NCBI GenBank assembly: GCA_947460565.1
Contig: CANHJJ010000028.1
Span: 1 to 12,719, forward strand
Direction of reading: 5' to 3'
Source of the DNA: Bacteroidota bacterium
GTDB taxonomy: Bacteria > Bacteroidota > Bacteroidia > UKL13-3
Length of the DNA: 12,719 bases
Part shown: piece by piece, positions 1-7,787 of the stretch
Position numbering within the stretch: position 1 is the stretch's first letter
How the letters are laid out: every line of letters starts with the position of its first letter
Made by a program: the position numbers and the translations under genes
The notes under the pieces: model-generated
Seen by the model: only the letters and a program-made list of their open reading frames with translations
What the model was told of the DNA's origin: nothing
Database searches by the model: none

Positions 1-507
1 AATGTAAGTTCGCCCAACACACCAAATTTAAGAGAATTGCAAGACAAAAAACCATTGGGTGAGATTTTGAATGCACTAATGGAAATGAGAAGCGCTTTTA
101 TTTCAACAGGTAAAATTTTTAAACCCATTTTGTTGAAAATTGCTCCAGACCTAGGAAATGAGCAATTGGACGATGTTGTTGATATTGTTAATGAGACGGG
201 AATAGATGGAATAGTGGCAACAAATACTACGATCAGCCGAGCTGGTTTATTGACAAGTAAGGAAAAGGTCGAAAGCATAGGTTCAGGAGGTTTGAGCGGT
301 AAGATACTAAGTGATAGAGCCACTGAGGTTGTGGCTTATATTCACAAAAAATCTTCAGGAAAGATTCCTATTATTGGTGTTGGAGGCATACATTCTGCCA
401 AAACGGCTCAGGATAAAATAAATGCGGGTGCGGCTTTGGTTCAGGTATATTCTGGATTTATTTATGGTGGACCTCAAATGATAAAAGATATAGCAAAAGC
501 AATATGA
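1..507 (+). CDS. pyrD: Dihydroorotate dehydrogenase (quinone), class 2, C-terminal part; 5' end outside window
   Basis: Oxidises dihydroorotate to orotate in de novo pyrimidine synthesis, passing electrons through FMN to membrane quinone. The reading frame is open from base 1, so the gene starts left of the window; 168 residues are visible. They begin with NVSSPNTPNLREL, the class 2 substrate/FMN motif (NxSSPNTPGLR), whose second serine corresponds to the catalytic base of E. coli PyrD. Then come the FMN-contacting lysine in PILLKIAPDL, the ATNTTISR motif, GGLSGKILSDRA, and the FMN-phosphate loops IPIIGVGGI and VYSGFIYGGP near the C-terminus. All expected C-terminal motifs are present and the frame is intact. 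The stop overlaps the next gene's start (ATGA, 4 bases), which suggests translational coupling. The family assignment is secure. The class 2 call rests on the serine motif, since the N-terminal membrane helix is not visible. Confidence 0.95.
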   Translation, partial: NVSSPNTPNLRELQDKKPLGEILNALMEMRSAFISTGKIFKPILLKIAPDLGNEQLDDVVDIVNETGIDGIVATNTTISRAGLLTSKEKVESIGSGGLSGKILSDRATEVVAYIHKKSSGKIPIIGVGGIHSAKTAQDKINAGAALVQVYSGFIYGGPQMIKDIAKAI

Positions 508-1124
508 GAAAAATAGCTAATTTGATAATGGGTTTATTGGTTTTTATTAGATTTTCTTCAGCCCAGTGCCTTATTGATAATTACGATTATTCAGCAAAAA
601 GTAAAAATGATAAGCCACGCCCGATAAGGTACAATGCCTTTGGTGTATCAGACCCTACCAACCAAATTATGATTGGAGGAAATCATGTTTCCTTTCGTAA
701 AATGGGATTTGGATTAAGTTGGAGGGCAGGTGCAAAATTTATTGATGAGTCATATAGTAAAAGTGGAGATGTTACCTATGATAATGCCAAATCAAATAAA
801 TGGTTAACGGGGAATAAAAGCCTTAGCTATGCTTATACAGTAATGCCTGGATTCGCCTTTGCGGTAACAAAGAAAATTCCTTTGTTTTTAGGAGCGGGTA
901 TAATTAGACAACGTCAAATTGAAGAATACGATGGAATTACTGGAAAAGGTTGGAGTATGAATCCAGATGAAACCAAATTTAATTTCAATTTTACTGCACA
1001 AACATTTATTCCACTAGGTAATACTGTGGTTTTAAACTTCGGATACGATCACCTTCCGCAAAGTATTTTTATTGGAATTACCATCAGTCATAAATACAAT
1101 TTTATTGATATTGATGAATGGTAG
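504..1124 (+). CDS. Exported protein of unknown function, probable small outer-membrane beta-barrel
   Basis: A 206-residue protein I do not recognise by family. It opens with a signal-peptide-like segment: basic MRK, a hydrophobic stretch of about residues 7-17, and a likely signal peptidase I site after SSA at residue 20 with Q21 following, as is common in Bacteroidota exported proteins. No lipobox cysteine is placed for a lipoprotein; the cysteine at 22 follows SAQ, not a lipobox. The mature part alternates hydrophobic and polar residues in short aromatic and glycine-rich strands (for example FGLSWRAGAKF, PLFLGAGIIRQRQ, VVLNFGYDHLP, IFIGITISHKYNF), the pattern of a small outer-membrane barrel. 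This resembles the poorly characterised barrel-like proteins common in this phylum. Its start lies inside the pyrD stop (ATGA), so it is probably co-translated with pyrD, although no functional link to pyrimidine synthesis is apparent. Location is inferred; function is unknown. Confidence 0.8.
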   Translation: MRKIANLIMGLLVFIRFSSAQCLIDNYDYSAKSKNDKPRPIRYNAFGVSDPTNQIMIGGNHVSFRKMGFGLSWRAGAKFIDESYSKSGDVTYDNAKSNKWLTGNKSLSYAYTVMPGFAFAVTKKIPLFLGAGIIRQRQIEEYDGITGKGWSMNPDETKFNFNFTAQTFIPLGNTVVLNFGYDHLPQSIFIGITISHKYNFIDIDEW

Positions 1125-1143
1125 AAAATGCCTACAAAGGAAA

Positions 1144-2355
1144 TTAATGCTTTATCTGGGTAAAAGATTTGACTGCTAAAATTATACTTACAACTATCAT
1201 CATAGAAGCTAAAATAAAGGGTGCTCCAGGGAAATAGTAAGGTGTTTCGGCTGATGTGAAATAAGCAAATAAGCCATTCATTAACACAGGACCTATGATG
1301 GAAGTTACACTTATCAAACTGGTTAGTGCTCCTTGTAGTTCTCCTTGCTCATTGGCAGGTACATGATTTGAAATAAAACCTTGTAAAGCTGGTCCCGCCA
1401 AACCACCCAAGCAATAGGGAATTAAAAAAGCATACATCATCCAACTTGAAGAGGCAAATGCAAAAAGCAATAAACCAATGGCGTAAAATGCCAAGCCTGC
1501 ATAAATGGATTTTACCTGTCCAATTTTAGGTATAACAATCCTGATTAATCCCCCTTGTACCAAGGACACCAAAACACCTACAAAACCTAAGGAGTAGCCC
1601 ACCATGGCTTCATTCCAACTGAATTTAAGCATGGTATAATACGACCAATTTGATTGAACCGCATGTGAGGCAATGTATATAAGCATAAGGCAAGCTGCTA
1701 ATGAAGACACTGCAGGATATCTTTTTAAGTTTAACAGAGATGAGACAGGGTTTGCTCTTTTCCATTCAAAGTTTCTACGATTATTGCTATCCAAAGATTC
1801 AGGAATGAAGAAGTATCCATACAAGAAATTCATCAATGTGAGAACTGATGCGGCAATAAAAGGAATTCGAGAACCCCATTGTGCTGAAATCCCACCAACT
1901 ACCGGTCCAATAATGAAGCCTAATCCAAATGCAGCCCCAACTAAACCGAAATTTTGTGCACGTTTCTCAGGTTCGCTAATATCGGCTATGTAGGCAGTGG
2001 CAGTAGTGAAACTAGCTCCTGAAATGCCCGCAATAATTCGACCCAAAAAAAGCCATGTCATACTTGGCGCCCAAGCCATAAATATATAATCAATACCTAG
2101 ACCAAATAATGAAATTAGCAACACAGGTCTTCGACCAAATTTATCGCTCAATCCCCCTAATATGGGTGAAAATAAAAATTGCATAATGGCATAGGAAAAC
2201 ATAAGCCAACCTCCATAACGAGATGCCTCGCTAAGCCCCTCTCCACTCAATTCTTGAATAAGTTTAGGTATGACAGGAATAATAATCCCTAAGCCAATAA
2301 CATCTATTAGTATCGTGATAAAAATAAATATGAGTTGTCTGTTTCCGTTTTTCAT
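1144..2355 (-). CDS. MFS transporter, TetA-like drug:H+ antiporter family
   Basis: A 403-residue integral inner-membrane protein with about 12 hydrophobic helices, the usual length and topology of the DHA1/TetA branch of the major facilitator superfamily. Motif A, GGLSDKFGRRP, is complete in the loop after helix 2 (residues 67-77). Motif B follows as LFLGRIIAGISG (102-113), with its proton-relay arginine at 106. The antiporter motif C is visible as GLGFIIGPVVGG (144-155). The stretch AYIADISEPEKRAQNFG just before it is typical of TetA relatives. The motif C pattern supports proton-coupled export rather than uptake. The substrate cannot be read from sequence; many TetA-like proteins in environmental Bacteroidota are chromosomal and not shown to confer tetracycline resistance. 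The gene lies 64 bases downstream of the permease gene on the same strand and may be read through from it. It converges on the barrel gene with only 19 bases between the stops, and I see no clear terminator there. Confidence 0.9.
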   Translation of the reverse strand: MKNGNRQLIFIFITILIDVIGLGIIIPVIPKLIQELSGEGLSEASRYGGWLMFSYAIMQFLFSPILGGLSDKFGRRPVLLISLFGLGIDYIFMAWAPSMTWLFLGRIIAGISGASFTTATAYIADISEPEKRAQNFGLVGAAFGLGFIIGPVVGGISAQWGSRIPFIAASVLTLMNFLYGYFFIPESLDSNNRRNFEWKRANPVSSLLNLKRYPAVSSLAACLMLIYIASHAVQSNWSYYTMLKFSWNEAMVGYSLGFVGVLVSLVQGGLIRIVIPKIGQVKSIYAGLAFYAIGLLLFAFASSSWMMYAFLIPYCLGGLAGPALQGFISNHVPANEQGELQGALTSLISVTSIIGPVLMNGLFAYFTSAETPYYFPGAPFILASMMIVVSIILAVKSFTQIKH

Positions 2356-2419
2356 TATTTTATTAAAATTAAATTTAAAGATTATTTGTAGGCCATATAA
2401 ATATAACCTAAACCCTAAC

Positions 2420-3637
2420 CTAATCCCATTTAATTACTTTGGCGGGTTTTATTTTTGCTACATACAATGATGGTAGTAATAAAACTAATATGCTGATTAT
2501 AAATGAGCAAATATTTATAACAGCTATTACATCAAAAGATAAGTCAATAGGCACTTGGCTGATGAAATAGTCTTTCTGGTTGAGTTTGATAAAACCAAAT
2601 TTTTGTTGAAGCAAACATAATCCAATACCAGTTAGGTTTCCGATAAGTAATCCCAAGAGAATAATGCGTGATGCCATCAAAAGGAAGATTCTACTAATTA
2701 GTCTTCTTTTAGCTCCCATCGCTTTTAAAATTCCTATCATATGGCTTCGTTCAATGATTAATATGAGCAAAGCTGTGATCATGTTGATACAGGCTACCAC
2801 AATCATAAGTGTAATGATGATGAACACATTTGTATCAAGTAAACTGAGCCAACTAAACAATGAAGGATATGTGCTACTCACGCTTTGTAAGCCCATGGTG
2901 TAGGGTGTGATATTGCTTAATTTGTCTAGTTCTGTGTCAATATTAGCAAATGAAGTGGTGTTGATTTGATAGCCACTGATAAGGCTGTCGCCCCAACCAT
3001 TCAGTCTTTGGCATTGACGCATGTCTACAAAGGCATAGATCTCATCTAATTCGCTTAACCCTGAATCAAAAATACCTACAATATTGAATTTTCTTACACG
3101 AGGTGGGTCTTGAATAAAATAAACATACATGGCATCATTCAAATGCAGGTTAAGAATGTCTGCGGTAGTTTTTGATATCACCGCATCGTTGCTTAATTTA
3201 TTTTGAGAAAGACTAAAAACCCTACCTTTCTTTAAATTATTACTTATAAAAGTCCAATCGTAACTAGGGTCAATGCCTTTTAATATAACCCCTTTAAAAT
3301 CGTTTTTGGTTTTGATAATCCCAGTTTTAGTGGTATAGGGCTCAAAATGAACCACACCCTCATAGTTCTTAGCCACCCTCTCAAAAATGCTATCTTTTCT
3401 GATAGGTAAACCTTCAATACTATTATTTAAATCGAGGGGTGAAATTTGAATATGACCATGAAAACCAATTACTTTATTTTGAATTTCCTTCTGGTAACCA
3501 CGAGAAATGGAAATGGCAACTATCATTACCAAAATGCTAAGTGCAACGGCAAGTGTGGCAATCTTAACGATGAGTTTAGAAAAACCAGTGTCGCTTTTTT
3601 TGCTCAAGCGTTGAGATATAAAATAAGCTAAATTCAA
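2420..3637 (-). CDS. ABC transporter permease, FtsX/LolC-LolE type
   Basis: A 405-residue inner-membrane permease of the four-helix type VII ABC family. Helix 1 is at about residues 23-46, followed by a periplasmic domain of about 220 residues (47-268). Three C-terminal helices lie at about 270-295, 316-342 and 369-393. The cytosolic coupling segment after helix 2, MIGILKAMGAKRRLISRIF (300-318), is the signature FtsX-domain sequence that contacts the ATPase. This arrangement matches LolC/LolE, which release lipoproteins from the inner membrane, and more loosely MacB-type permeases. No ATPase gene is adjacent, so the partner must be encoded elsewhere. The start is a TTG codon at 3637: no in-frame ATG occurs between it and the upstream in-frame stop at 3677-3679, and the N-terminus NLAYFISQRL is where relatives begin. 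A lipoprotein-release role is inference; membership of the permease family is clear. Confidence 0.87.
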   Translation of the reverse strand: MNLAYFISQRLSKKSDTGFSKLIVKIATLAVALSILVMIVAISISRGYQKEIQNKVIGFHGHIQISPLDLNNSIEGLPIRKDSIFERVAKNYEGVVHFEPYTTKTGIIKTKNDFKGVILKGIDPSYDWTFISNNLKKGRVFSLSQNKLSNDAVISKTTADILNLHLNDAMYVYFIQDPPRVRKFNIVGIFDSGLSELDEIYAFVDMRQCQRLNGWGDSLISGYQINTTSFANIDTELDKLSNITPYTMGLQSVSSTYPSLFSWLSLLDTNVFIIITLMIVVACINMITALLILIIERSHMIGILKAMGAKRRLISRIFLLMASRIILLGLLIGNLTGIGLCLLQQKFGFIKLNQKDYFISQVPIDLSFDVIAVINICSFIISILVLLLPSLYVAKIKPAKVIKWD

Positions 3638-3649
3638 ATAATTACTTTC

Positions 3650-3675
3650 TTTGTAGCGCGAGCGAATATAGTTTG
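3650..3675 (+). promoter_or_regulatory. Weak Bacteroidota-type promoter candidate for the NamZ-like gene
   Basis: A TTTG at 3650-3653 is followed 15 bases later by TAGTTTG (3669-3675), close to the TAnnTTTG -7 element but one base short. It lies about 26 bases before the ATG at 3702, in the only space between the divergent permease and NamZ-like genes. The imperfect -7 box and short spacing make this only a suggestion. Confidence 0.22.
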
Positions 3676-3701
3676 CCTAAGTATAATTTATTCAAGAATT
3701 A

Positions 3702-4967
3702 ATGTTAAGTATGTTAAACAAATACATCTACCCAAGCCAAAGACAAGCAATTCAAGCATTTTCTTTTCTAGATTTTTCTTTTCGATTTTTATTTTTACTT
3801 GTGCTTCCCATTTTTTTTTTCTCAAATATTAATGCTCAAATAGCAGTAGGGGCTGAGAAAATGAATGAATACCTTCCACTTTTAAAAAATAAAAAAGTGT
3901 CATTAGTGGTCAACCAAACTTCGATGGTCAAAGGTTCTCATTTGGTAGATACACTTTTGAAAAGAAAGGTAAAACTTATCAATATTTTTGCTCCTGAACA
4001 TGGATTTAGGGGAGATCACAGTGCTGGTGAAAAAGTGAAATCAGGAATCGATGCAACAACCAAACTTCAGATTATTTCCTTATATGGAAAGAACAAGAAA
4101 CCTACTGAAGCTCAATTGGCAAAATGTGATGTGGTTATTTTCGATATTCAAGATGTGGGAGCTCGTTTTTACACCTACATAAGTACACTGCATTACGTTA
4201 TGGAGGCTTGTTCTGAAAGTCACAAAATGTTGATCATATTAGATAGACCAAATCCTAATGGGTATTATGTGGATGGCCCTATTTTGGATACAGCTTATCG
4301 CTCATTTGTGGGTATGCATCCAGTGCCAATTGTTCATGGTTTGACAATAGGCGAATATGCCCAAATGATTAATGGAGAGCGATGGCTAAAGGATTCATTA
4401 CAATGTAAGTTGCAAATTGTGAAATGTGATAGATACACGCACGATCAGTTGTATAGGTTGCCGATAAAACCTTCACCAAATTTACCAACATCAGAAGCTA
4501 TTTTTCTATATCCAAGTCTTTGTTTGTTTGAAGGTACAAATGTGAGCCTAGGAAGAGGTACCTATAAACCATTTGAATGTTTAGGAAAGCCAGGCAACAG
4601 TATAGGTGATTATAACTTTATTCCAATGAATATGCCTGGAATAGCCGAAAAGCCACCTTTTCAAGATACCCTATGTAGAGGTTTTTTACTATCTGAATAC
4701 GCCAACAACTTAATGTATTTTGATATGAAAATAAACCTGTATTGGTTGATAGAGTTGTATAAAGTAGAAAAAGATAAGTCAACATTTTTCAACCTCTTTT
4801 TTGATAAACTAGCAGGCACCTCTAAACTCCGTAAACAGATTGTTGAAGGGAAAAGTGAGGAAGATATTCGTCAATCTTGGCAAGAAGGCCTGCAAAAATA
4901 TAATCAAATTCGAAAAAAATACCTGTTATATCGAGATTTTACAGGCAAACCCTGGATATATGAATAG
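3702..4967 (+). CDS. namZ: Exported DUF1343 protein, NamZ-type exo-beta-N-acetylmuramidase
   Basis: A 421-residue protein of the DUF1343 (YbbC/NamZ) family. Characterised members remove non-reducing-end N-acetylmuramic acid from peptidoglycan fragments. The N-terminus has a long leader with a hydrophobic core at about residues 28-40 and a likely cleavage after NINA (45), so it should act in the periplasm or outside the cell. Family motifs run in order: VVNQTS (69-74), FAPEHGFRGD (96-105), FDIQDVGARFYTY (147-159), DRPNPNG (181-187), PVPIVHGLTIGEYA (207-220), PSPNLPT (257-263) and FEGTNVSLGRGT (276-287). The Glu in APEHG (99) is a candidate catalytic residue, by inference only. Length is normal and the frame is intact. 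A second ATG at 3711 is an alternative start and would shorten the leader by three residues. No NagZ, amidase or MurNAc-uptake gene lies beside it, so any recycling partners are elsewhere. Confidence 0.9.
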   Translation: MLSMLNKYIYPSQRQAIQAFSFLDFSFRFLFLLVLPIFFFSNINAQIAVGAEKMNEYLPLLKNKKVSLVVNQTSMVKGSHLVDTLLKRKVKLINIFAPEHGFRGDHSAGEKVKSGIDATTKLQIISLYGKNKKPTEAQLAKCDVVIFDIQDVGARFYTYISTLHYVMEACSESHKMLIILDRPNPNGYYVDGPILDTAYRSFVGMHPVPIVHGLTIGEYAQMINGERWLKDSLQCKLQIVKCDRYTHDQLYRLPIKPSPNLPTSEAIFLYPSLCLFEGTNVSLGRGTYKPFECLGKPGNSIGDYNFIPMNMPGIAEKPPFQDTLCRGFLLSEYANNLMYFDMKINLYWLIELYKVEKDKSTFFNLFFDKLAGTSKLRKQIVEGKSEEDIRQSWQEGLQKYNQIRKKYLLYRDFTGKPWIYE

Positions 4968-5013
4968 GTATCCCTTTTTGCTCCAATTTTCATTCAAAAA
5001 TCTACATAAGAAA

Positions 5014-5021
5014 TAAATTTG
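5014..5021 (+). promoter_or_regulatory. Bacteroidota -7 promoter box (TAnnTTTG) upstream of the acidic protein-secG unit
   Basis: TAAATTTG matches the Bacteroidota sigma-factor -7 consensus exactly and lies 82 bases upstream of the TTG start at 5104. A -33 element is not convincing; only a T-rich stretch is present around 4987-4990. It is the best promoter candidate in the 136-base gap after the NamZ-like gene and would drive both downstream genes. Confidence 0.4.
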
Positions 5022-5058
5022 AGTCAAGTCCAACATCTTGTTGATTATTATAGCTATT

Positions 5059-5088
5059 GTATGGCAAATAATTTCTTACATTGCCTAC
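5059..5088 (+). other. Imperfect hairpin in the leader of the acidic protein gene
   Basis: GTA-T-GGCAA (5059-5067) pairs with TTGCCTAC (5081-5088) as an 8-bp stem with one bulged T and a 13-base loop. An A-rich run follows it rather than a T run, so it is not a plus-strand terminator. It lies 15 bases before the TTG start, between the promoter candidate and the coding region, so it could affect translation or mRNA stability. A short stem like this could also arise by chance. Confidence 0.3.
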
Positions 5089-5103
5089 AAAAAAAAGTAA
5101 GGT

Positions 5104-7785
5104 TTGAATAAGCAGGAATTTACCCATTTGCTGAAAGATTATGATGAGCTTGGTAGCAACCATATTGCTATGCTTAAGGATATTGTAAAAGAATATCCTT
5201 ACTTTAGCTCAGCAAATGTGCTTTTGGCCAAAGCCATGAGTAATGACAAACATTACGAATATGAAAAACAATTAAAGGCCACTGCGCTTATCATTGGTGA
5301 TAGATCTGTACTATACAAAATTATTCATAATATTCCTTTACAAAGTGTTGATGAACTTCATGTAATTGCCGAAATTTCAACTGCTTTGAGGGTAGAAAAA
5401 ATATCTAAACCCGATTTCTTAGGCATAGAAGCGGAGCCCCCTGTAATTGAAGAGCCAAAAATCGAAAGCAATTCAATGCATGCAGTAGAACATACTATTA
5501 TTCAGGTGTTATCTGAAGAATTTCAGGATGTTGGAAAAGAAGTTGAAGAAAATGTTACAATAATTGAAGATACTACAGATAAATTGGATACTCCAGTTAT
5601 TGAATCTTTGAGCGAAGCTTTGGAACCAAGCACAGAGAATGAAACCAACCATTTGACAAAATGGAATTCATTTGAACATCCTCTTGAAATGGAGGACCAT
5701 AAAGATTTAAATGAATTTGAACTTGCTTTGGATGAAGAGTTAAGGAATGAAGCAAGGTTGATAATCGAAGAATCAAAACAACATGATTTGGTTATGGATG
5801 AAGTTGAAGATGTTGTCTTAATTCCTGAAGATAGTTTAGCAGAAGCAACAGGTAATATGCTTCGTTTCGAAAATATTAGAGACGAGAATTCACTCATTAA
5901 TTTGGATGATGATGATATGTTGATGGATTTTGATTTTGGCTCATTAGAAGGAGAAAATCTATCTTTTAGTCAAAGCAACATCCCACCCGCGTGGGTTGAA
6001 CTTGAGAAAATCGAAACCACTGAGCTTGAAATTACTAAATTAATTGAGCATAAGGAAGAACTAGTTGTTCTTGAAGAAAAAGTAGAGGAGGTTGCGCAGA
6101 ATTCAATTGGGTCTTTGAATGAAGAATTGAAGGAAATTTCTTTTGATTCAAAAATAGAGTCAATAACGCATGAAGACACATTAGCCCCTGCAGAGGAACC
6201 AGCTGAGATAGACATATTGCCTGACCCTTTTGCAAATCCAGAAGAAGAACAATTAGAATCCGACAAGCAAGTAAACTACCCTCCATCTCTGGAAAATCTT
6301 TTGGATTTTGAAGAGGAAGTTGAAATAAAAGTAGAGTTTGTTGATGAACCTCTGGGTAATTGGACAGAAGATAATATGGCTAATTTTCAACAAGTTTTTG
6401 ATGAGTTGGAAGTTCCTGAAATTCATGATGAGATTACTTTAGCTTCAGAGGAAGTTGAACAAATAGAGGAAGGCAAAATTGAAAATTATACTGAACCTGA
6501 AAATGATATTGATGAGAACGAAGTCATAGTTGAAGAACCAATTGATGCAATCTCTTCAAAGCAAGAAGAAAACCAAGAAGAACATGGTTTTATGGATTGG
6601 TTAGTCGCTAAAAAGGATAGTGATATAAGTTCTGGAAGTCATTTTGATTCGGTTGAGAAGGTTAATGATTTTAATAATGATGAAGATGATGAGTTTACTT
6701 TAACCATCAGACAATTAATTAAGGAAAGAACTGAAAGAGAATCAAATGCTTCAACTGATTTGATAAATGCTGATTTGGAACATGAAATTTCAACTCAAAT
6801 AGAAAATCAATTTGAATCTACGTTTGATTTGAGCGATGAACTTCCAAAACATCTTGAAGGGAATGTTCCTAATGAAGAAAAGCAAGAAGATGTTCATCCT
6901 TTCTATGACTATAAAGTAGAATCGGTATTACCTGATTTTGAACAAATGGACTTCCTAGATGTAAGTGATGAAGAAACCAATGAAAATGCTTCTGAATTTT
7001 TTAAAGAAATAAAAGTTGAAGAAATACTAATTACTGATGAGGTGAAATTGGTTTTTCACCCAATTCATGGGCTTGTGCCTGCTGGTTTTGATGATGATAC
7101 AGATCAAAATATTGTTGAAAATAAGTTGGTATCACATTTTTCAGACGAACCTTTTATTGAGCCTTGGTCAGAATTAAATGAATCATTGATAGTTAAAACC
7201 GAAGAGCTAGAAATCACCTCAAACCCTATTATTCGCGAGGATGAATTGCTTGGCAGGGTAGGAGAGATTCAAATAGCTTCAAGTGTAGATTTGTCTGATG
7301 AAGATGAAGAAGTATTTGAACTGCCTGTATTCGATGAAGTATACTTTAGTGATACTGATTTTGACAGAGAGTTTTTAACTCAATTTGTTCCTTTGACCAA
7401 ACCTGAAGAAACAACTGAAATTATTGATTTCGAACCTGAACTCAGTGAGTTAAATGATGAAAAAACATTAGAAAAAATAAATGTTGATCCAAAAGTTGTG
7501 GTCAAAGATGAGAAGGTAGAGTCTATTATTGATAAATTTATCAGAGAAAATCCGAACATCAGCAGACCTAAAGCCGAATTTTACAATCCATCTAACATGG
7601 CAAAGTGGAGTGCAGAGGAGGATGATGATCTTGTAAGTGAAACATTAGCAAATGTTTACCTTGGTCAAGGTCTGATAAAAAAGGCAATTTCGACTTATGA
7701 AAAATTAGGCTTGATATATCCACACAAAATGTCGTATTTCGCAGCCCTTATAAATCAATTAAAAACAACACATAAAATAGAATAA
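5104..7785 (+). CDS. Very acidic Bacteroidota protein with conserved N-terminal domain and C-terminal TPR-like segment, upstream of secG
   Basis: An 893-residue protein with no signal peptide or membrane helix, so probably cytosolic. Three parts can be seen. Residues 1-100 form a helical domain (LLKDYDELG, KEYPYFSSANVLLAKA, ATALIIGDRSVLYKII) resembling the start of unnamed Bacteroidota proteins often found before secG. Residues of about 110-800 are extremely rich in Glu and Asp (for example L267-DDDDMLMDFDF) and look disordered. They contain a few aromatic islands, such as HGFMDWL at 494-500 and KLVFHPIHGLVPAGF at 648-662. Residues 807-893 return to an ordered sequence: IDKFIRENPNISRPKAEF, then a TPR-like helix pair at about 843-876 (LANVYLGQGLIKKAISTYEKLG, IYPHK). 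An in-frame stop at 5098 excludes any start upstream of TTG 5104, and the conserved N-terminus begins there. It precedes secG by 2 bases. Function is unknown; a link to protein export is inferred from context only. Confidence 0.85.
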   Translation: MNKQEFTHLLKDYDELGSNHIAMLKDIVKEYPYFSSANVLLAKAMSNDKHYEYEKQLKATALIIGDRSVLYKIIHNIPLQSVDELHVIAEISTALRVEKISKPDFLGIEAEPPVIEEPKIESNSMHAVEHTIIQVLSEEFQDVGKEVEENVTIIEDTTDKLDTPVIESLSEALEPSTENETNHLTKWNSFEHPLEMEDHKDLNEFELALDEELRNEARLIIEESKQHDLVMDEVEDVVLIPEDSLAEATGNMLRFENIRDENSLINLDDDDMLMDFDFGSLEGENLSFSQSNIPPAWVELEKIETTELEITKLIEHKEELVVLEEKVEEVAQNSIGSLNEELKEISFDSKIESITHEDTLAPAEEPAEIDILPDPFANPEEEQLESDKQVNYPPSLENLLDFEEEVEIKVEFVDEPLGNWTEDNMANFQQVFDELEVPEIHDEITLASEEVEQIEEGKIENYTEPENDIDENEVIVEEPIDAISSKQEENQEEHGFMDWLVAKKDSDISSGSHFDSVEKVNDFNNDEDDEFTLTIRQLIKERTERESNASTDLINADLEHEISTQIENQFESTFDLSDELPKHLEGNVPNEEKQEDVHPFYDYKVESVLPDFEQMDFLDVSDEETNENASEFFKEIKVEEILITDEVKLVFHPIHGLVPAGFDDDTDQNIVENKLVSHFSDEPFIEPWSELNESLIVKTEELEITSNPIIREDELLGRVGEIQIASSVDLSDEDEEVFELPVFDEVYFSDTDFDREFLTQFVPLTKPEETTEIIDFEPELSELNDEKTLEKINVDPKVVVKDEKVESIIDKFIRENPNISRPKAEFYNPSNMAKWSAEEDDDLVSETLANVYLGQGLIKKAISTYEKLGLIYPHKMSYFAALINQLKTTHKIE

Positions 7786-7787
7786 AA

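Noticed and set aside
1144..2355. Calling the MFS gene a tetracycline-resistance determinant
   Set aside because: TetA-like motifs are shared by many chromosomal exporters of unknown substrate. There is no tetR neighbour and no mobile element around it.
2405..2423. Telomere-like AACCTAA/ACCCTAACCTAA repeat after the permease gene
   Set aside because: Only about two imperfect units, partly overlapping the permease stop codon. No larger array, so chance similarity is the simplest explanation.
5523..6286. Antisense open frames on the minus strand within the acidic gene
   Set aside because: They are serine-rich mirror images of GAA/GAT-rich coding sequence, lack recognisable domains, and sit inside a gene with conserved ends.
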